Part shown: positions 1 to 11,640 of the stretch, in pieces | Numbering within the stretch: position 1 is the first letter of the stretch | Layout of the letters: the number at the start of each line of letters is the position of its first letter | Assembly (NCBI RefSeq): GCF_030272615.1 | Contig: NC_081410.1 | Location: 138,730,849-138,794,848 of the forward strand | DNA length: 64,000 nt | Source: Cryptomeria japonica | Taxonomy: Eukaryota; Streptophyta; Pinopsida; Cupressales; Cupressaceae | Direction of reading: 5' to 3' | Notes under the pieces: model-generated | What the model was told of the DNA's origin: nothing | Database searches by the model: none | Seen by the model: only the letters and a program-made list of their open reading frames with translations | Position numbers and translations under genes: made by a program

Positions 1-1741
1 TTGCTCAATCTTGGTGATTGATGCAGCTTTTGGTCTTTTATACTTTTCAGTGAAGATCTCTGCTATTGTCTTTGTATGTTAGGGTTGTAACATATGGGTC
101 CATTGCATCTTATCTTGATTCTCTAATAAATCATCCTACTTTGTGTTTGTCCTTGTGATGGTTTCTATTGTCTTTCTCATTGATGTTCTTTATCTGTTAT
201 GTGTAGAAGAAAGTGATGGAACCTATTGTTTTTCTCTTTTCACCAGATCAGCAGGGTGCTATAAATGGTTAATGTTCTTAACCCTATTGTAGGTGTTTTG
301 ATGATGATGTTGTTGAAAACCATTTGAAGTTATAACTCTTTATACTATTATTGGCATCAAAGATATAATATTGTCCCATGTAACTGCACTTACTATGTCT
401 TGCATTGCCTTTATTACATAATAGTGCTAGCACTAAAACTGTTTTGGGGACTCAAAACCTTCACTGCTAAAATAGTCACTTAAATTTTTCTTGGCTCCAA
501 ACTGTTGTTGATGACTGAGTAGATACTCTTATCCTTATAATCTTTCTGAATCTTTAAATGAAATTTTTCTATTATAATGAGTTATCAAATGCTATTAGCA
601 ATGATTCTTCCCTCGTGTAGATTCATGGCAAGCCTATATATATCTCCTTGTCTTTGTGCTCTAAATCTATTCAGATCATTTGAGTTTATCATTAGGTTTA
701 CTATCAATGGTCTTCTGAAAATATCTTTTTATTCATGAATGTATTTGGGCTATATCTTTTGTTATTTATCAATACACCCTAGACCTAGTCATAGTATGAT
801 TGCTCTATGGATATGAGTGCTACTCAATTCATGGGATATGCTACTACTACTATCACAGGCTCTTGCAAGGATCAGTATAATCATTGAACTTCGAAAGTAT
901 ATAGCCTTGTTTCTGTATAGAATCCATAACCCTGGCATTTGAAACTTTAGTAACCTTACCAATTTTTGTAAGGGATCTTGCCAATAGTTATGACTTGACT
1001 GTTATATCTGATTGAAATGCCCATTGTCTTAATTTGGTAATCTGAAGCTTGTACTTTCAGAAACCATGCTTGTTCTCCTCTTGTCTCTTCATACATTGCT
1101 GATAAGGTTGCTTTGGATCATACTTTATTTTTTGTTGATGCTCTTTCTATCAAGCTATATTTTTGATGTCATTGTTAGAGTCAATGATAACTAAATCTTG
1201 CTATTAAGATCTTCGGCTACTATCCTTGTAACCTTTGTATGGATTTCTATGATCGTTATTTGAAACCTCATCCATTTCAAGGCTCATGTGTTGCTTCATC
1301 TATGTTCTATTTGACTATTTTTTTCAGAGTCTATATACTTTCCTTTATTGATGCGATGGCCTTAGTCACCTGTTGACCATGAAATACAATTTTATTCATT
1401 GTTGTATGTGTTTTCCTTAGATGATAGTTTATACTATCATTGAATGACAATATATGGGACCATGGATATAGTTGTACTTGATGTTTGATAGTTTATTAGT
1501 GTCACCCTATGAGTGATGACTAGTATGTTGACCTCAACCCTTGTGGGAGCCCATTTTAACCCACAGAAGTGATATTTATGAAATGGAAACCTATCTTATA
1601 CATGCAAAATGAAAAAACAAGTTAGATAAAATAAGAAGGTGATAAATCTTCTAATGGTTTGTCACTTTGATCTATGATTCTCTTGTCGTTATATTCTAAT
1701 TTTTTCCATCTATAGTCTGATATACATGTGTATGAGTAGAT
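1..1741. other. AT-rich DNA with no recognisable gene
   Basis: I read both strands and found no reading frame longer than short chance ORFs, no LTR terminus with a partner and no retroelement protein motif. The sequence is AT-rich and low in CpG, like decayed intergenic plant DNA. It probably represents flanking DNA, or a very old element beyond recognition. Confidence 0.5.
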
Positions 1742-2219
1742 TTGTTAGAGAAATTCAGATCTCAAGCTCTAACACACCTAACCTTCACCTTTTGCAAGCA
1801 CTCTAGGAGCACTAGGAGCATGAAGACACAATGATGCAGCTTGATCACACCAACAGTTCATCATTGAAAGGCAATGATTTATCCCTATTTCTCTCTCTTT
1901 TATTTATACATATGTCCATCATTTTACTTATTGTACTTCTCAATCATACCCATGGCTTTTGTGGGTCCTTATACATTTATGTAAATGAAAAAGATTCTCT
2001 CATATGCATTTTTAAAAGTGCAATATTGAAATACATTGTATCTGAAAAGAATTCTTCATTTGTATATTCAAATCTGATAAATGATAAAGTATAAAGAAAA
2101 AAATTGTGTACCTTTCTTTCATTTGATGTGTAAGGTCGATCATAGGCCTATCAAATTTTGATGGTTCAAAATTTAGATAACATTTTGGTGACCTCTCAGG
2201 GGTATTTTCTTGCTAAACA
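1742..2219 (-). repeat. Tentative 3' LTR of Tat-A
   Basis: Read on the minus strand, this stretch begins TGTTTAGC and ends CTCTAACA, so it has the TG...CA shape of an LTR. It lies about 270 bp downstream of the Tat-A pol stop codon. Its first 40 bases resemble the first bases of the Tat-B LTR, including a shared GAGGTCACC. A TATAAATA-like box sits near 1901-1908, about 160 bp before the proposed end. No matching 5' LTR was found at the right end of Tat-A, so the boundaries rest on one copy. The plus-strand ends TGTTAGAG (1742) and CTCTAACA (to 1773) form an 8-bp inverted repeat, which could instead be a simple hairpin. Confidence 0.3.
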
Positions 2220-2489
2220 TATCAACTCAGACCAGTTGTCTTTAGTTGTATCCATTGGGCATAGAGTCTTGCCCTCTTTCTCAAATTTAGCTCTTTGAAA
2301 CTCAAACTGAAATAGCAGTAGAAACAAAACTGAAATAAATTAAAAAAGGCACTCTAAAAGAGCCTGCAAGTTGTGCAAACAGATTCTTATTGAAAGAAAC
2401 TAGCTAAAGCAAAATTGAAAGATGTGCAGTAAATGCACTTATTGAAAACAAGAAATGTGTGAAATGCACTTATTAGCTTAAATCAGTCC

Positions 2490-3660
2490 TCAAAAACAAG
2501 GTTTGATGTGGATCTCATTAATTGGGATCAATAGTACTTCTCCATCTAGCTTTAAAAGCCGAAATGCATTATGCTATTTCTTCTCAATGATTATATTTGT
2601 GCCATCCCACATGGCATCAAACTTGGTATGCCTGCCAGGTCTACTTTTAAGTTCATCCCATTTGAAAACTAAATCACCTTCATTGAAGGTCCTTGCTACT
2701 ACTTTTTTATCAAATATTTTCTTCATCTGAGAATGAAGAATTGCAAGCTTTTTGAAAGCTTCCTTTCTAGTTTCTTTCAAATCCATGAATTGAGTCAGCC
2801 TGATTTCCATTGGTTGCTCCTCAAGCATTTCAACCTCTTTTATGTAAGTTAGAGTTGGAAACTCTACTGATATTGGTAATTTGGCCTCTTTGTCATAAGA
2901 TAAAACTTAAGGTGTAAAACCTATAGCTATGTTTGGTGTCATTCTATCAACCCATAGGGCTAACTTCAACTCCTCATGCCATGTTCTTTGATTATGTTAA
3001 ATATACTTTTTAATGATCTTAATCAGATTTTTATTGGTTGATTCAGCCTATCCATTACCCTAGGGGTAATAATTTGTTGAATCACTTAGGAAAACATTAT
3101 TCTTGACAGACTAATCTGATACTTTTAAACCAATAAAAGCTAAGGAATTATTTGATATAATTCCGTTAGGTCTACCAAACTTGGATACTAGATCTTGATA
3201 AAAATTTAGAACTGAATTTTTATTTGCTTCCTTAAGTGCGACTGCGTTTGTCCACTTTGTAAAGTAGTCTATTGTTGTTAGGATCCACTTATGTCCTACA
3301 CTTGAAATTGGGTTAATTGGTCCAATAAAATCTAATCCCCATTTGGCAAATGGTTGTTCTATCTGTATTGTCTAAAGTGGCAAAGCTGCAAGTCCTTGCT
3401 TTACTGTAAAAAGTGAGCATTTTTCACATTTTCTGACCCACCTTTGTGTATATTTGAATAAATCTGACCAATAATAATCAGATCTCATAGTTTTCAAAGT
3501 TTTTGCTCTTGCTACAAAATGACTTCCTATAGGTCCATTATGGAATTCTTCTAGAATTCTATTAATCTGATCTGGCTATATGCATCTAAGAAGAACTCCA
3601 TGAAAAGCCTTTTTATAAAGCACATTATCAATGACAGCATAATAAATTGCTTGCAATCTA
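2490..3660 (-). pseudogene. Tat-A integrase fragment
   Basis: Integrase joins the element's cDNA to host DNA. On the minus strand I see the zinc-binding part (His-His region FHNGPIGSHF, then CEKC near 3430), the core with GLDFIGP (first catalytic Asp) and AESTNK (catalytic Glu), and a C-terminal region with the FNEGDLVFKW and DAMWDG motifs near 2.6-2.7 kb. The second catalytic Asp is replaced: the usual DN reads NN near 3150. The reading frame is broken by several TAA and TAG codons and ends at a TGA at 2490-2492. The integrase is therefore dead both by frame and by active site. Confidence 0.8.
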
Positions 3661-4777
3661 TAATACCTTATTTTGGACTTAGTCATTTGTAAATAGTTCA
3701 GAAGCTATGGCATGAGTTGTTGCATTTGTTTCTTCATCTAAGGTAGCATCCTCTTCTTCATTTGTGAGTATAAAGGCAGCTTGTTCTTCTGATTGGTGGT
3801 TGTTTTATACATCTTCTTCCATCTGTTCGCATAAATCTTTGCCCCTAACTAGTTTTGTTACTTTAATATCAACACTATATTCCATAACCCTGGTTATCTA
3901 TTCTGCCCTCTTATCATTTATATCTTTGTTAAGCAAAAATTCTTTAACTGGAGGATGTGCTACTAACAGATGAATCTTGTTATTAGAGAGCATATGCTTG
4001 AATTTCTTAAGGCTCCTAATAACTGCAAGCACATGTTTTTCTACAAATGAATATCTTACCTCATAATCCTATAATACATGGCTGTAAAATGCAATTGGCT
4101 ACTCTTGTCCTTCTTCATTTTGTTGAAAAAGCATGGTTGAGATAGTATCAACACCTTCAAAAATAGATAATATGAAGTCTTTTTAATAATTTAGATTAAT
4201 CAGTGTTGGGGCTGATGCAAGTGCCTCTTTGATATCTTCAAAACTTTTGGTAGCTTCCTTGGTCCATTTGAAAATAACATTCTTTTTAAGCATTGTTGTT
4301 AGTGCCTACAATAATTCTGCAATGTTAGGTATAAATCTCCTAAAAAAGTTATTTCTCTGTATAAAATATTGCAAACCCTTTTTATGTGCTAGAAGTGGTA
4401 ATGCCAGAATAGCTACAATTCTTTCTAGGTCTATTGAAATAGCTTCCTTCGACACAATGTACCCCAAAAATTTACCTTCATGACCAGAAACAATGCTCTT
4501 TTTTGGATTTAAAGAGACTCCAAACTCCTTGCATCTTTCAAAAATTGTCTTAAATGTTCAAAATGTTGATCAACATTTCTTGAAAAAATAGTAATATCAT
4601 CTAGATATACAAGCACAAATTTCTTAATAATCCTTTTGAGAGCCATATTCATTGCTCTCTGAAAATTGGCTCCTATATTAGATAGTCCAAATGGCATTTT
4701 TTTGTATGCCATTATACCCCACTTAGTTGTAAATGTAGTTTTGTGTTGATCTTCATCCTTTACTAGAATCTTTTTAT
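3661..4777 (-). pseudogene. Tat-A RT (C-terminal half) and gypsy RNase H
   Basis: This is the back half of reverse transcriptase. It contains the MPFGLSNIGANFQRAM block and the active-site motif VYLDD near 4600, followed by the thumb/connection region and a gypsy-type RNase H. The RNase H core keeps an SFVEK block but its first catalytic Asp region is degenerate (reads IFEGVDT). A frameshift follows the RT palm near 4510, and there are several in-frame stops. The segment ends abruptly at the Tat-B insertion. The missing front half of the same gene lies at 23973-24560. Confidence 0.8.
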
Positions 4778-4782
4778 AACCT
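4778..4782. repeat. Target site duplication of Tat-B, left copy
   Basis: AACCT at 4778-4782 is repeated exactly at 23968-23972, on either side of an element that starts TGTTGG and ends CTAACA on the plus strand. This is the 5-bp duplication expected of gypsy integrase. It proves that the Tat-A RT gene was the target. Confidence 0.93.
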
Positions 4783-4807
4783 TGTTGGTTAACAGATTTT
4801 CCCTTTA

Positions 4808-4810
<3 letters not shown>

Positions 4811-4851
<41 letters not shown>
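4811..4851. repeat. (TA)n microsatellite inside Tat-B 3' LTR
   Basis: An uninterrupted TA dinucleotide tract of about 40 bp, close to the LTR end. The same position in the 5' LTR holds a tract of about 70 bp, so the repeat has changed length since insertion. Confidence 0.95.
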
Positions 4852-4853
<2 letters not shown>

Positions 4854-4955
4854 CAATATTGACTTGTGCACACCACTTATGAAAGAAAAGAAAATGAACC
4901 AACAAGAAAGGCTTTCGCATTCATTTATCAACACAAAAGAATGCTACAAAAGATA

Positions 4956-4963
4956 TATTTATA
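4956..4963 (-). promoter_or_regulatory. TATA box of Tat-B LTR (left)
   Basis: On the minus strand the sequence reads TATAAATA. The same box is at 14257-14264 in the other LTR, about 310 bp from the LTR end, which suits an R-U5 region of about 280 bp. In the 5' copy it would start the element transcript. Confidence 0.5.
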
Positions 4964-5512
4964 AGTGTAAAGCTCACAGACTTTTACTTTTGCATATAAT
5001 CATTCAATAAACTCAAAGTATAGTAAACTCAAAGTATTGTAAATGTTGATCGATTCTTGCTCATGTCTCACAAGACAAGGGGGATCAATGCCATTTAAAC
5101 AACAATGAAATTTCTTGTAAACAACGAAAAATCAATGAATTTACAAACACAGGAAGAATTGGTAATGAAATGACATATTTCGCACATCAGCATACATCCC
5201 AATAAAGATCGCTAATCCTTCAAACACACAGATTTTAAGATTGCATCAAAATAGCATTTCATTCAAGTACCAAAAATATCAGTTCTGAGAAATTCAAGGA
5301 AAATCAAATATGTTCCTCCAAATCAAAGTTTTTTGGGCCTTAACAAAGCTTTCTTTTTTTACATAAATAGCCTCCAAGCCAATAGTTTGTTTGAAAATAA
5401 CACTAAACCTTTTAACTCTAACCTAGAGTCAAAAAGAAACCAACTCTTTTGAATTCTATGAAACTAAATAAACAAAGGCCGCAGATAGGATGACAGCTCA
5501 TCCATTAGCCGA

Positions 5513-7110
5513 TCAGGACTCCATCATGGAAGAAATGGTCATTGATATGTCCTACTTTTCTGCGGCACCACGCACATTACGCCACTCCAGGTGCGTCGTT
5601 GAGAAATTCAAGATAATCTGAAAGTATGGGAGTCCGATGTATAGGAAGTGTTGCTTCCACACTTCCTTGTCCATGTTCACCTACATAACCTTTGCTTTAT
5701 GTGCCTCCAAGTGATCAAAGCAGACTGTCAGCATCAACTCTATCCTCGCCACTTTTGAAAAGTCATCGGTGGTCAGAGATTTCATTTCTTTTATAAGATG
5801 CACTCTTTCTTTGAAGATCTTGGCCATATCTGTAGCGGATTCAATTATCTGCCCATCCTACTTCATGAGTCGTATATCAATGCACTTTAAATTCTTTCGC
5901 ATTGTATCAATCATATCCTTCAACTCTTTAAGTAATTTAGCAGATTCCTCATGGCCTTGCCTAATAATTGAATTTTTCTATGCGACATTCTTTCTTGACA
6001 CATAAAGCACATTATCATCCATATTTTCCACTGGTTTCTCAGTTACGAATTTTATCACACCAAACTTATGCACATCATTCATTTGGGCCAAGATTTCCAC
6101 CCATTCGATTCTTTCCTTCTCCCATGCAATAGTTTTTAGCTCTAGTTCTTTGCTCATAGTTATGGTGTCTTCATATACTTTAACCAGGCTGGCAATGTAG
6201 TCTAAACCTTGTTGTACAATAGAATCAAACCATTTATTGAATATTTCAGCTATCATGCAACTCCTCCAGACTTGATCTAACATATTCTAGTTCACCAGTG
6301 ATTTGGGGTCAAAGGACAATGTCATTTGAGACAGTTGTTGAGGGTTTGGATGATGTATGGTGTTAATGTATTCTGCCATTTGGGTGACAACCTGTTTTAG
6401 CTCCTTGTCTTTCTCATCCTTCCAAGACCTGAATATCATCCTATTTGTAGAGGATTATAGGTATTTTAGATTCTACTACCCTTGAAACAACTCCTAAATC
6501 AATTTTCTCCATAGTAAAATCATCTTCAGTGACCTTCTCTAAATCTCTACCTGAGATTGGTTTAGCTACTTCAGCCACCCAATGACCTGTTGCCTCGTCC
6601 ACTTCCACCATTGCTTGTGTTTTGAGCTTCTTTGGTTTAGATAATTTCTCAAGGCACTTGCTCACAATATCCTCCATGGGAATTATAATAGGGACAACAT
6701 TACGTTTCTTCCCAAATGAAGCTCCTAGCCATCGAGGAGTGTTGTAAGTTTTTTTAGACAATGGAGGTGTCTGAGCATCCGGGGAGAATAATAGTTAGAG
6801 TGCTCATTGGGTTTTTCCCTTCTTCAGGTTCCTTACCTACATATGTATCCTATAATTGAGGGTTACTCAATACTTGTTGATTCATTGTCACTTAAGTTTC
6901 TTCACCCGGATCCAGGTCCACAACAATTTGATTCACCACTGATTCTCTGTTCTTCTTTTTCTCCTCGAGCGAGTAACTCATCCTACTAAAAAATTTAGTG
7001 GAGACCTCTTTGACCTTCTAGGATGAACCTATTCAATAATTGGGCTTCTGTCACCTAGAACAACCATTAAACCAATGAAACCCTAGAAAGAATGAAGCTA
7101 AAATTACCTT
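5513..7110 (-). pseudogene. ORF inside Tat-B 3' LTR, unknown accessory protein
   Basis: A long minus-strand reading frame, interrupted by a few stops and shifts, lies wholly inside the LTR and is repeated in the other LTR (14813-23130 around Copia-1). The inferred product has about 530 residues. A basic segment of the RRSKRS / RSRSKKK type stands at its start (seen best in the right copy), followed by a conserved stretch with NTPRWLGAS and a Lys-rich patch. A predicted helical, coiled-coil-rich C-terminal half follows, with blocks IVQQGLDYIASLVK and DMAKIFKERV, ending at a TGA at 5513. I see no reverse transcriptase, protease, integrase or zinc-knuckle motif. It is on the same strand as the element. 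I do not recognise the family and its function is unknown. Confidence 0.6.
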
Positions 7111-7389
7111 CGGCGTCTCTAGCTCCTTCAATAATAGTGGATACGACTTTTGCAACTTGAGAATTCACATGTTAAAGAAAAATGGAAAATAGCTGAGTAA
7201 CATCTACACATACCTCATAATGATTCATTCGGACATTTGAGATAACCAGTGATATGATAGGAACTTGACACTTTCTTAATTACCCATCAACTCCACACAA
7301 ACGGTTAATGCTTTCATGATTTCTTTCCAAATTTAGAATTTTAAATTATAAGATGTCGAGAATATTCCTTTTGTCACACCATCTTTAGT

Positions 7390-7870
7390 GTTATTAAAGT
7401 CTTTAGAGCCTACTTGGAATGAACCTTTGAACTTTGAACCAACTCGCAAAGAGTTCAATGGTTCAAGTTCAATTCGAGGAGACAGGACAAAGAATTCTCA
7501 ACCTGCAACTCAACACAACACCGGGAACGAGCAAAGACCTTTAACAAACAAAAGGGAGGTTTTGAACCTTGAACCTTGAACCGATTTTTAAATAGTTCAA
7601 AGTTAAACTTCAAAACTGACTTAACACATTCACACTTTCTCATTAAATAACATTACATAGTCATGACTCACGTAAGAGAACCGGTTGAATCTTGAACCAA
7701 AAAGGTTCAAGGATTCAATTTCAATACAAATTACAACAATGCGCTTGCCTTACCATAATACAAAGTCATGAAGAGAATTACTTAAAGTGTGTTTTGAACT
7801 TTGAACCTTTGAACTATGAAAATGTTCAACTACTTAGGTTCAAAGAAAGGAAACATAAGACCGAAAGAGG
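7390..7870. promoter_or_regulatory. Cluster of TTGAACC / GGTTCAA motifs at the LTR start
   Basis: Within about 480 bp near the upstream end of the LTR there are more than a dozen copies of TTGAAC or GTTCAA, often in runs such as TTGAACCTTGAACC and often in both orientations, so they can pair as short hairpins. The right LTR has the same cluster at about 23445-23890. The position corresponds to U3, where promoter and enhancer elements lie. No specific transcription factor is claimed. Confidence 0.55.
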
Positions 7871-7934
7871 AAAGAAACACAAAAGGTGACCTCCGAGTTT
7901 GAAATTTTAATGAAAAATTGAGGGGATGCTAACA

Positions 7935-8108
7935 TTGGCTCTAACTAGGGACAGGGATGGCAAGAGACCTAGACAAGAACCCTAGGATCTCTGGTTTTGC
8001 AAACAAGCCTTATTCAAAAGGACCCAAACAAACACAAAAATAGAATAGAAACAACAAACTAAACAAACCAAAACTTATGTACAAGACTCATGAGGGACTC
8101 TCGCTTAC
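7935..8108 (-). other. Tat-B sequence between pol stop and 3' LTR
   Basis: A short non-coding piece between the end of integrase (stop near 8109) and the 3' LTR. It should hold the polypurine tract, but only a weak purine run (minus-strand AGAGCCAA) touches the LTR. Confidence 0.5.
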
Positions 8109-9478
8109 AATTGATATAGCTTCAAATCCTGCCCATTGTAGGTCAGGGGAAGAACATAACCATCTTGATATGCTAATTTGAAAGAGTTAGGGCCTTTTAC
8201 CTCCTGAATTACAAATGGTCCTTTCTATAAAGATTCAAACTTCACATGTGCCCCTTTTGGTTCCCTTCTTCTATCCCAAAGCAAAACCTGATCACCCAGC
8301 ATAAATTTTCGTGGCCTAGCTCGCATGTCAAATATTTTCTTGACCCTCATTTAATGTTATGTGATCCAATCAACTAGCTTGTCCCTTTCTTCATCAATCC
8401 TCATCAAATGCATGATCCTTTTCTCCAGAGAATCCTAAAAATACACATCCTCAATGACAGTCTGTAACTTGGAAGCCGCAAGTTCTAAGGGAAGTTCCAC
8501 CTAAGCACCCATGCCATATACCAATTCAAAAGGTGACATCCCAATAGCTCTTTTCAGAGATGTACAATCTGCCCAAAGAGCTTCATACTCTTTTGTGCCA
8601 GTCTTTGAAGTTTTCACTCACCTATTTCTTCATAATATTTATGAGATTTTTATTGCTCGACTCCGCCTGGCCATTACCCTGAGGGTAATAATTTGAAGAG
8701 TGAGCAAGAGATATCCCATGATCATAACAAAACAATGAAATCTCAGTAGAAGAGAAGTTAGTTGCATTATCAGCCACAATTTTTTGAGGAACTCCAAATC
8801 GAACCAGAATATTTTCTTTAAGAAAACTACAAACAATCTCAGAAGTCATCTTCCACACTGGAATAGCTTCAACCCATTTGGTGAAGTAATCTGTGGCTGT
8901 CAACATGTGTGTATGCCCCGCACTTGAGGTAGTCGACAAGGGACCTATAAAATCTAAACCCCATTGTTTGAATGCTTTATCAATGACTACCGATCGAAAA
9001 GGTAGTACTGCAAGTTGTGGCTTCCCTGTGAATAATTTACACTTTTCACAGTTAGCTACCCAAGCGTATGCATCCTTAAACATACCTGGCCAATAATAAT
9101 AATTTCTCAATATTTTGTAAGCAGTTACTATTGATGAAAATGGCCACCATAGGCTTCATCATGAAAGGTCTTCAATAGTGACTCTTGAAGTGACTTATCC
9201 ACACAGCGCAGGAAAGTTCCATCCAACCCCTTTTTGTACAACACATCATCAAAAATGACATATTTGGAATCCTTTAGTGTCAAGTTCCTTTTTTCTCTGG
9301 GAGAAAGATGCACTAGACAATCCCCATAGGTTAGGTAATATGCAACATCTGCAAACCAGGAATCTTGAAGCCCAACAAATAAGACTAAGGGCAGCTCCTC
9401 AGTCGTATCATTCCTACTTTTAACAATCAATTTACACAAGCTTTGTCCCCTCACTAATTTTGTTGGTTTAATGTCCAA
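8109..9478 (-). pseudogene. Tat-B integrase
   Basis: The zinc-binding part is visible as FHDEAYGGHFH and CEKC near 9.05-9.2 kb. The catalytic core keeps all three acidic residues, in GLDFIGP, VADNATNF and GQAESSNK (8622-9110). The C-terminal region has the GDQVLLWDRRREPKGAH-type block near 8.3 kb and ends at a TAA near 8109. In-frame stops fall after the His region (9128) and after the core (8622), so no full protein is made. Unlike Tat-A and Copia-2, the active site itself is intact. Confidence 0.85.
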
Positions 9479-9990
9479 ATTAAACTCCTATATCTTAGAT
9501 ACCCATGAGACTCTATTGTTCATTCCTACATCTTGTTGTGTCAAAATGCTCTTAACTGTAGAATGCAGCACATAAACAACTGCGTGAGAATGAAGAATAT
9601 AGTACCTAAATTGTTTTACAGCTTTCATGACTACATACGCTTGCTTTTCCATCAAGGAATATTTCAGTTCATGTTTCTTTAGGGGAACACTCATGAAGGA
9701 TATTGGAATTTCTTCATTATCTTCATTCTTTTTTAGAAAAATCCCTGACATAGTATGCTCTGAGCCATAACAATAGATAATAAAATCCTTCTTAAAATAT
9801 GGATTAACCAGAATAGGTGTCTGGGCAATGGCCTCCTTTATTGATTCAAATGCTTTATTTCCCTCTTCATTCCATTTAAATTCTTTCTTTTCACTCATCA
9901 GGTTTGCAATGTACCTAGTGGTTTCTGCAAAATCTGAAACGAATCTCCTCAGAAAATTTACCTGTCCAAAGAAAGATCTAACTACATTTT
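9479..9990 (-). pseudogene. Tat-B gypsy-type RNase H
   Basis: Connection plus RNase H fold following RT: KAFESIKEAI, then IYCYGSEHTMSG, LMEKQAYVVMKAVKQFRYYI and a final STVKSIL block. The residue where RNase H normally has its first catalytic Asp is not acidic here (YCYGSEHT). In Tat elements with a second RNase H, the original gypsy RNase H is known to decay, so this fits the extra aRH at 11.2-11.6 kb. Confidence 0.75.
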
Positions 9991-10880
9991 TGTTTGATGG
10001 TAGACTAAGCTACTGAATTGCCTTTACCCTCTCATGGTCCACTCTTACTCCTTCTTTAGAGATGATGTGACCAAGCAATTTACCTTCTCTCACCCCAAAT
10101 ATTGACTTCTTTGGATTCAATGACACTCCATGCTCACGGCACCTTTGCAACACTTGCCTCAAGTATCTCAAGTGATTCTTTCTTCTCTTCAAGAAGACAG
10201 TTAAATCATCAAGATATACAACAATTATCTTATCTTTAAAATGATCAAAAGATAACTCCATAGCCCTCTAAAAGGTCGCCCCTGCATTGATCAGACCAAA
10301 TGGCATCTTGTTATAAGTGAAAGTACCCCAGGGAGTAATGAAGGCAGTTTTATGCTGGTCACTTTCTAAAACACTGATCTAATTATAACCAGAAAATTCA
10401 TCAAGCATGGACATCATTTTTGAACCTAAAACCGTTTGCAAAATATGATCCACAGAAGGTAATGGTTAATTATCTTTGAGACTGGCCTGATTTAGGTTCC
10501 TAAAGTCCACGCAAATTCTTATTTCCTGATTTTTCTTTCGGATAGGGACAATGTTGGTTATCCATGTAGAATGGTGAGTAGGGTATATAATCCTAGCCTT
10601 CAACATTTTGTCTACTTCCTGAAATATTGCTTCAGCTTCTTTAGGATTGAAATTCCTAAGCTTTTTCCGGAAAGGACTCACTCCAGGCTTCAGAGGAATG
10701 TGATGTTGAAATTTTCCTTCCCTAAACTTCTTCAGGTCATCGTAAAACCAAGCAAAAACATCTTTGTCCAACAGGAGAGAAATGAACCTTTCTTTCTCTG
10801 CAGTTGTGCAACATTTTCCTAGATTTATATACTTGGGATCTTCCTTAGTGACAATGTTAATTCTTTCATAACCTCCAACA
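9991..10880 (-). pseudogene. Tat-B reverse transcriptase
   Basis: The RT domain runs from a DVFAWFYDDL segment through ICVDFRNLN (motif A region), MPFGLINAGATF and the active site VVYLDD at about 10200, to KKSIFGVREGKLLGH and the thumb. Several in-frame stops are present, for example after SLKDN at 10466, near the FSGYN block and near FQRAM. It would copy element RNA into cDNA. It is clearly homologous to the RT of Tat-A. Confidence 0.85.
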
Positions 10881-11640
10881 TCTTGGGCTGCAGGAATCTA
10901 TTCATCTTTTCTTTTCTTATAAGCATCATGGCGATCAAAGAGACATTCTAAAGAGACCAACCCTTTAGGAATCTTATTCCCTTAAAATTAATTGCATAAC
11001 TCCATCACTCAGCTCTTTGGCCTGCTCTGGTGAAAACTCTTTACATTCTGCATCTGACCCTTCAAAGAATGTAGTAGTGAATGTTTCTATACACAGCATG
11101 AAATTGTTAATTTGTTTATCATTTTCAAAGACCTGCCAAAACTCAAAGTTATCAGGTACACTAGGTTGATATATCAACTCCACTCAATAGGTATCATTGG
11201 TAAACTCGAGATGAGGAGTCAATAAAGAAGTCGATACTGCTAAAGAATTTGCTTTGGAGTTTTGTTCTCTGGGAATGGCCTCCATAGAAAATGCATCAAA
11301 ATCTTCAATTTCATCCCAGACTCTGTTTCGATAATGCTTCAATCTCTTATTTTTTACATTGAAAAATCCTCTGACCTGTTTCACAATCAACTCTGCATCT
11401 CCCTTGACTTGGAGAAGCTTTACTCCCAATTTCTTCAGTTCGGCTAAACCCAATAATAATGCTTCATACTCAGTCATATTGTTTGTGTTCTTGAATTATA
11501 GTTTAAAATAAAAAGGATTGTCAATACCAGCGAGAGGAATAAGAACTACCCCTGCACCAAATTATGATGCCGCACAACTCCCATCAAACTCCATTAGCCA
11601 TAAATTTTCTTCTGCCTCCGGTTGCGACACATTTTCTGCA
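10881..11640 (-). pseudogene. Tat-B archaeal-type RNase H (aRH) and linker, upstream of RT
   Basis: The second RNase H of Tat elements. FDGSCAAS (first Asp) is followed by NNMTEYEALLLGL (Glu), KGDAELIVKQV (Asp) and PREQNSKANSLA near 11.2-11.3 kb. In the last block the usual catalytic Asp (ADxLA) is Asn. A frameshift or stop lies between the protease and FDGS, and another stop after FYFKL. A linker with PSVPDNFEFWQVFENDKQ follows toward RT. The placement between protease and RT matches Tat-A and differs from Tat-C, where aRH follows gRH. Confidence 0.78.

Larger units (their letters stand above)
4783..7934 (-). repeat. Tat-B 3' LTR (left copy)
   Basis: On the minus strand the LTR begins TGTTAGCATC and ends AACCAACA. 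It is a direct repeat of 13944-23967 once Copia-1 is removed (3152 bp against about 3289 bp). The main differences are a shorter (TA)n tract and the lack of about 110 bp found at 14085-14195 in the other copy. From its start it holds a promoter-like zone with repeated TTGAACC motifs, an ORF of about 530 codons, then a TATA box and roughly 200 bp before the end. The polypurine tract just outside it is weak (AGAGCCAA on the minus strand). Confidence 0.88.

Noticed and set aside
1831-2094. An 87-codon plus-strand ORF
   Set aside because: No motif, hydrophobic AT-rich translation, and it overlaps the tentative LTR of Tat-A.
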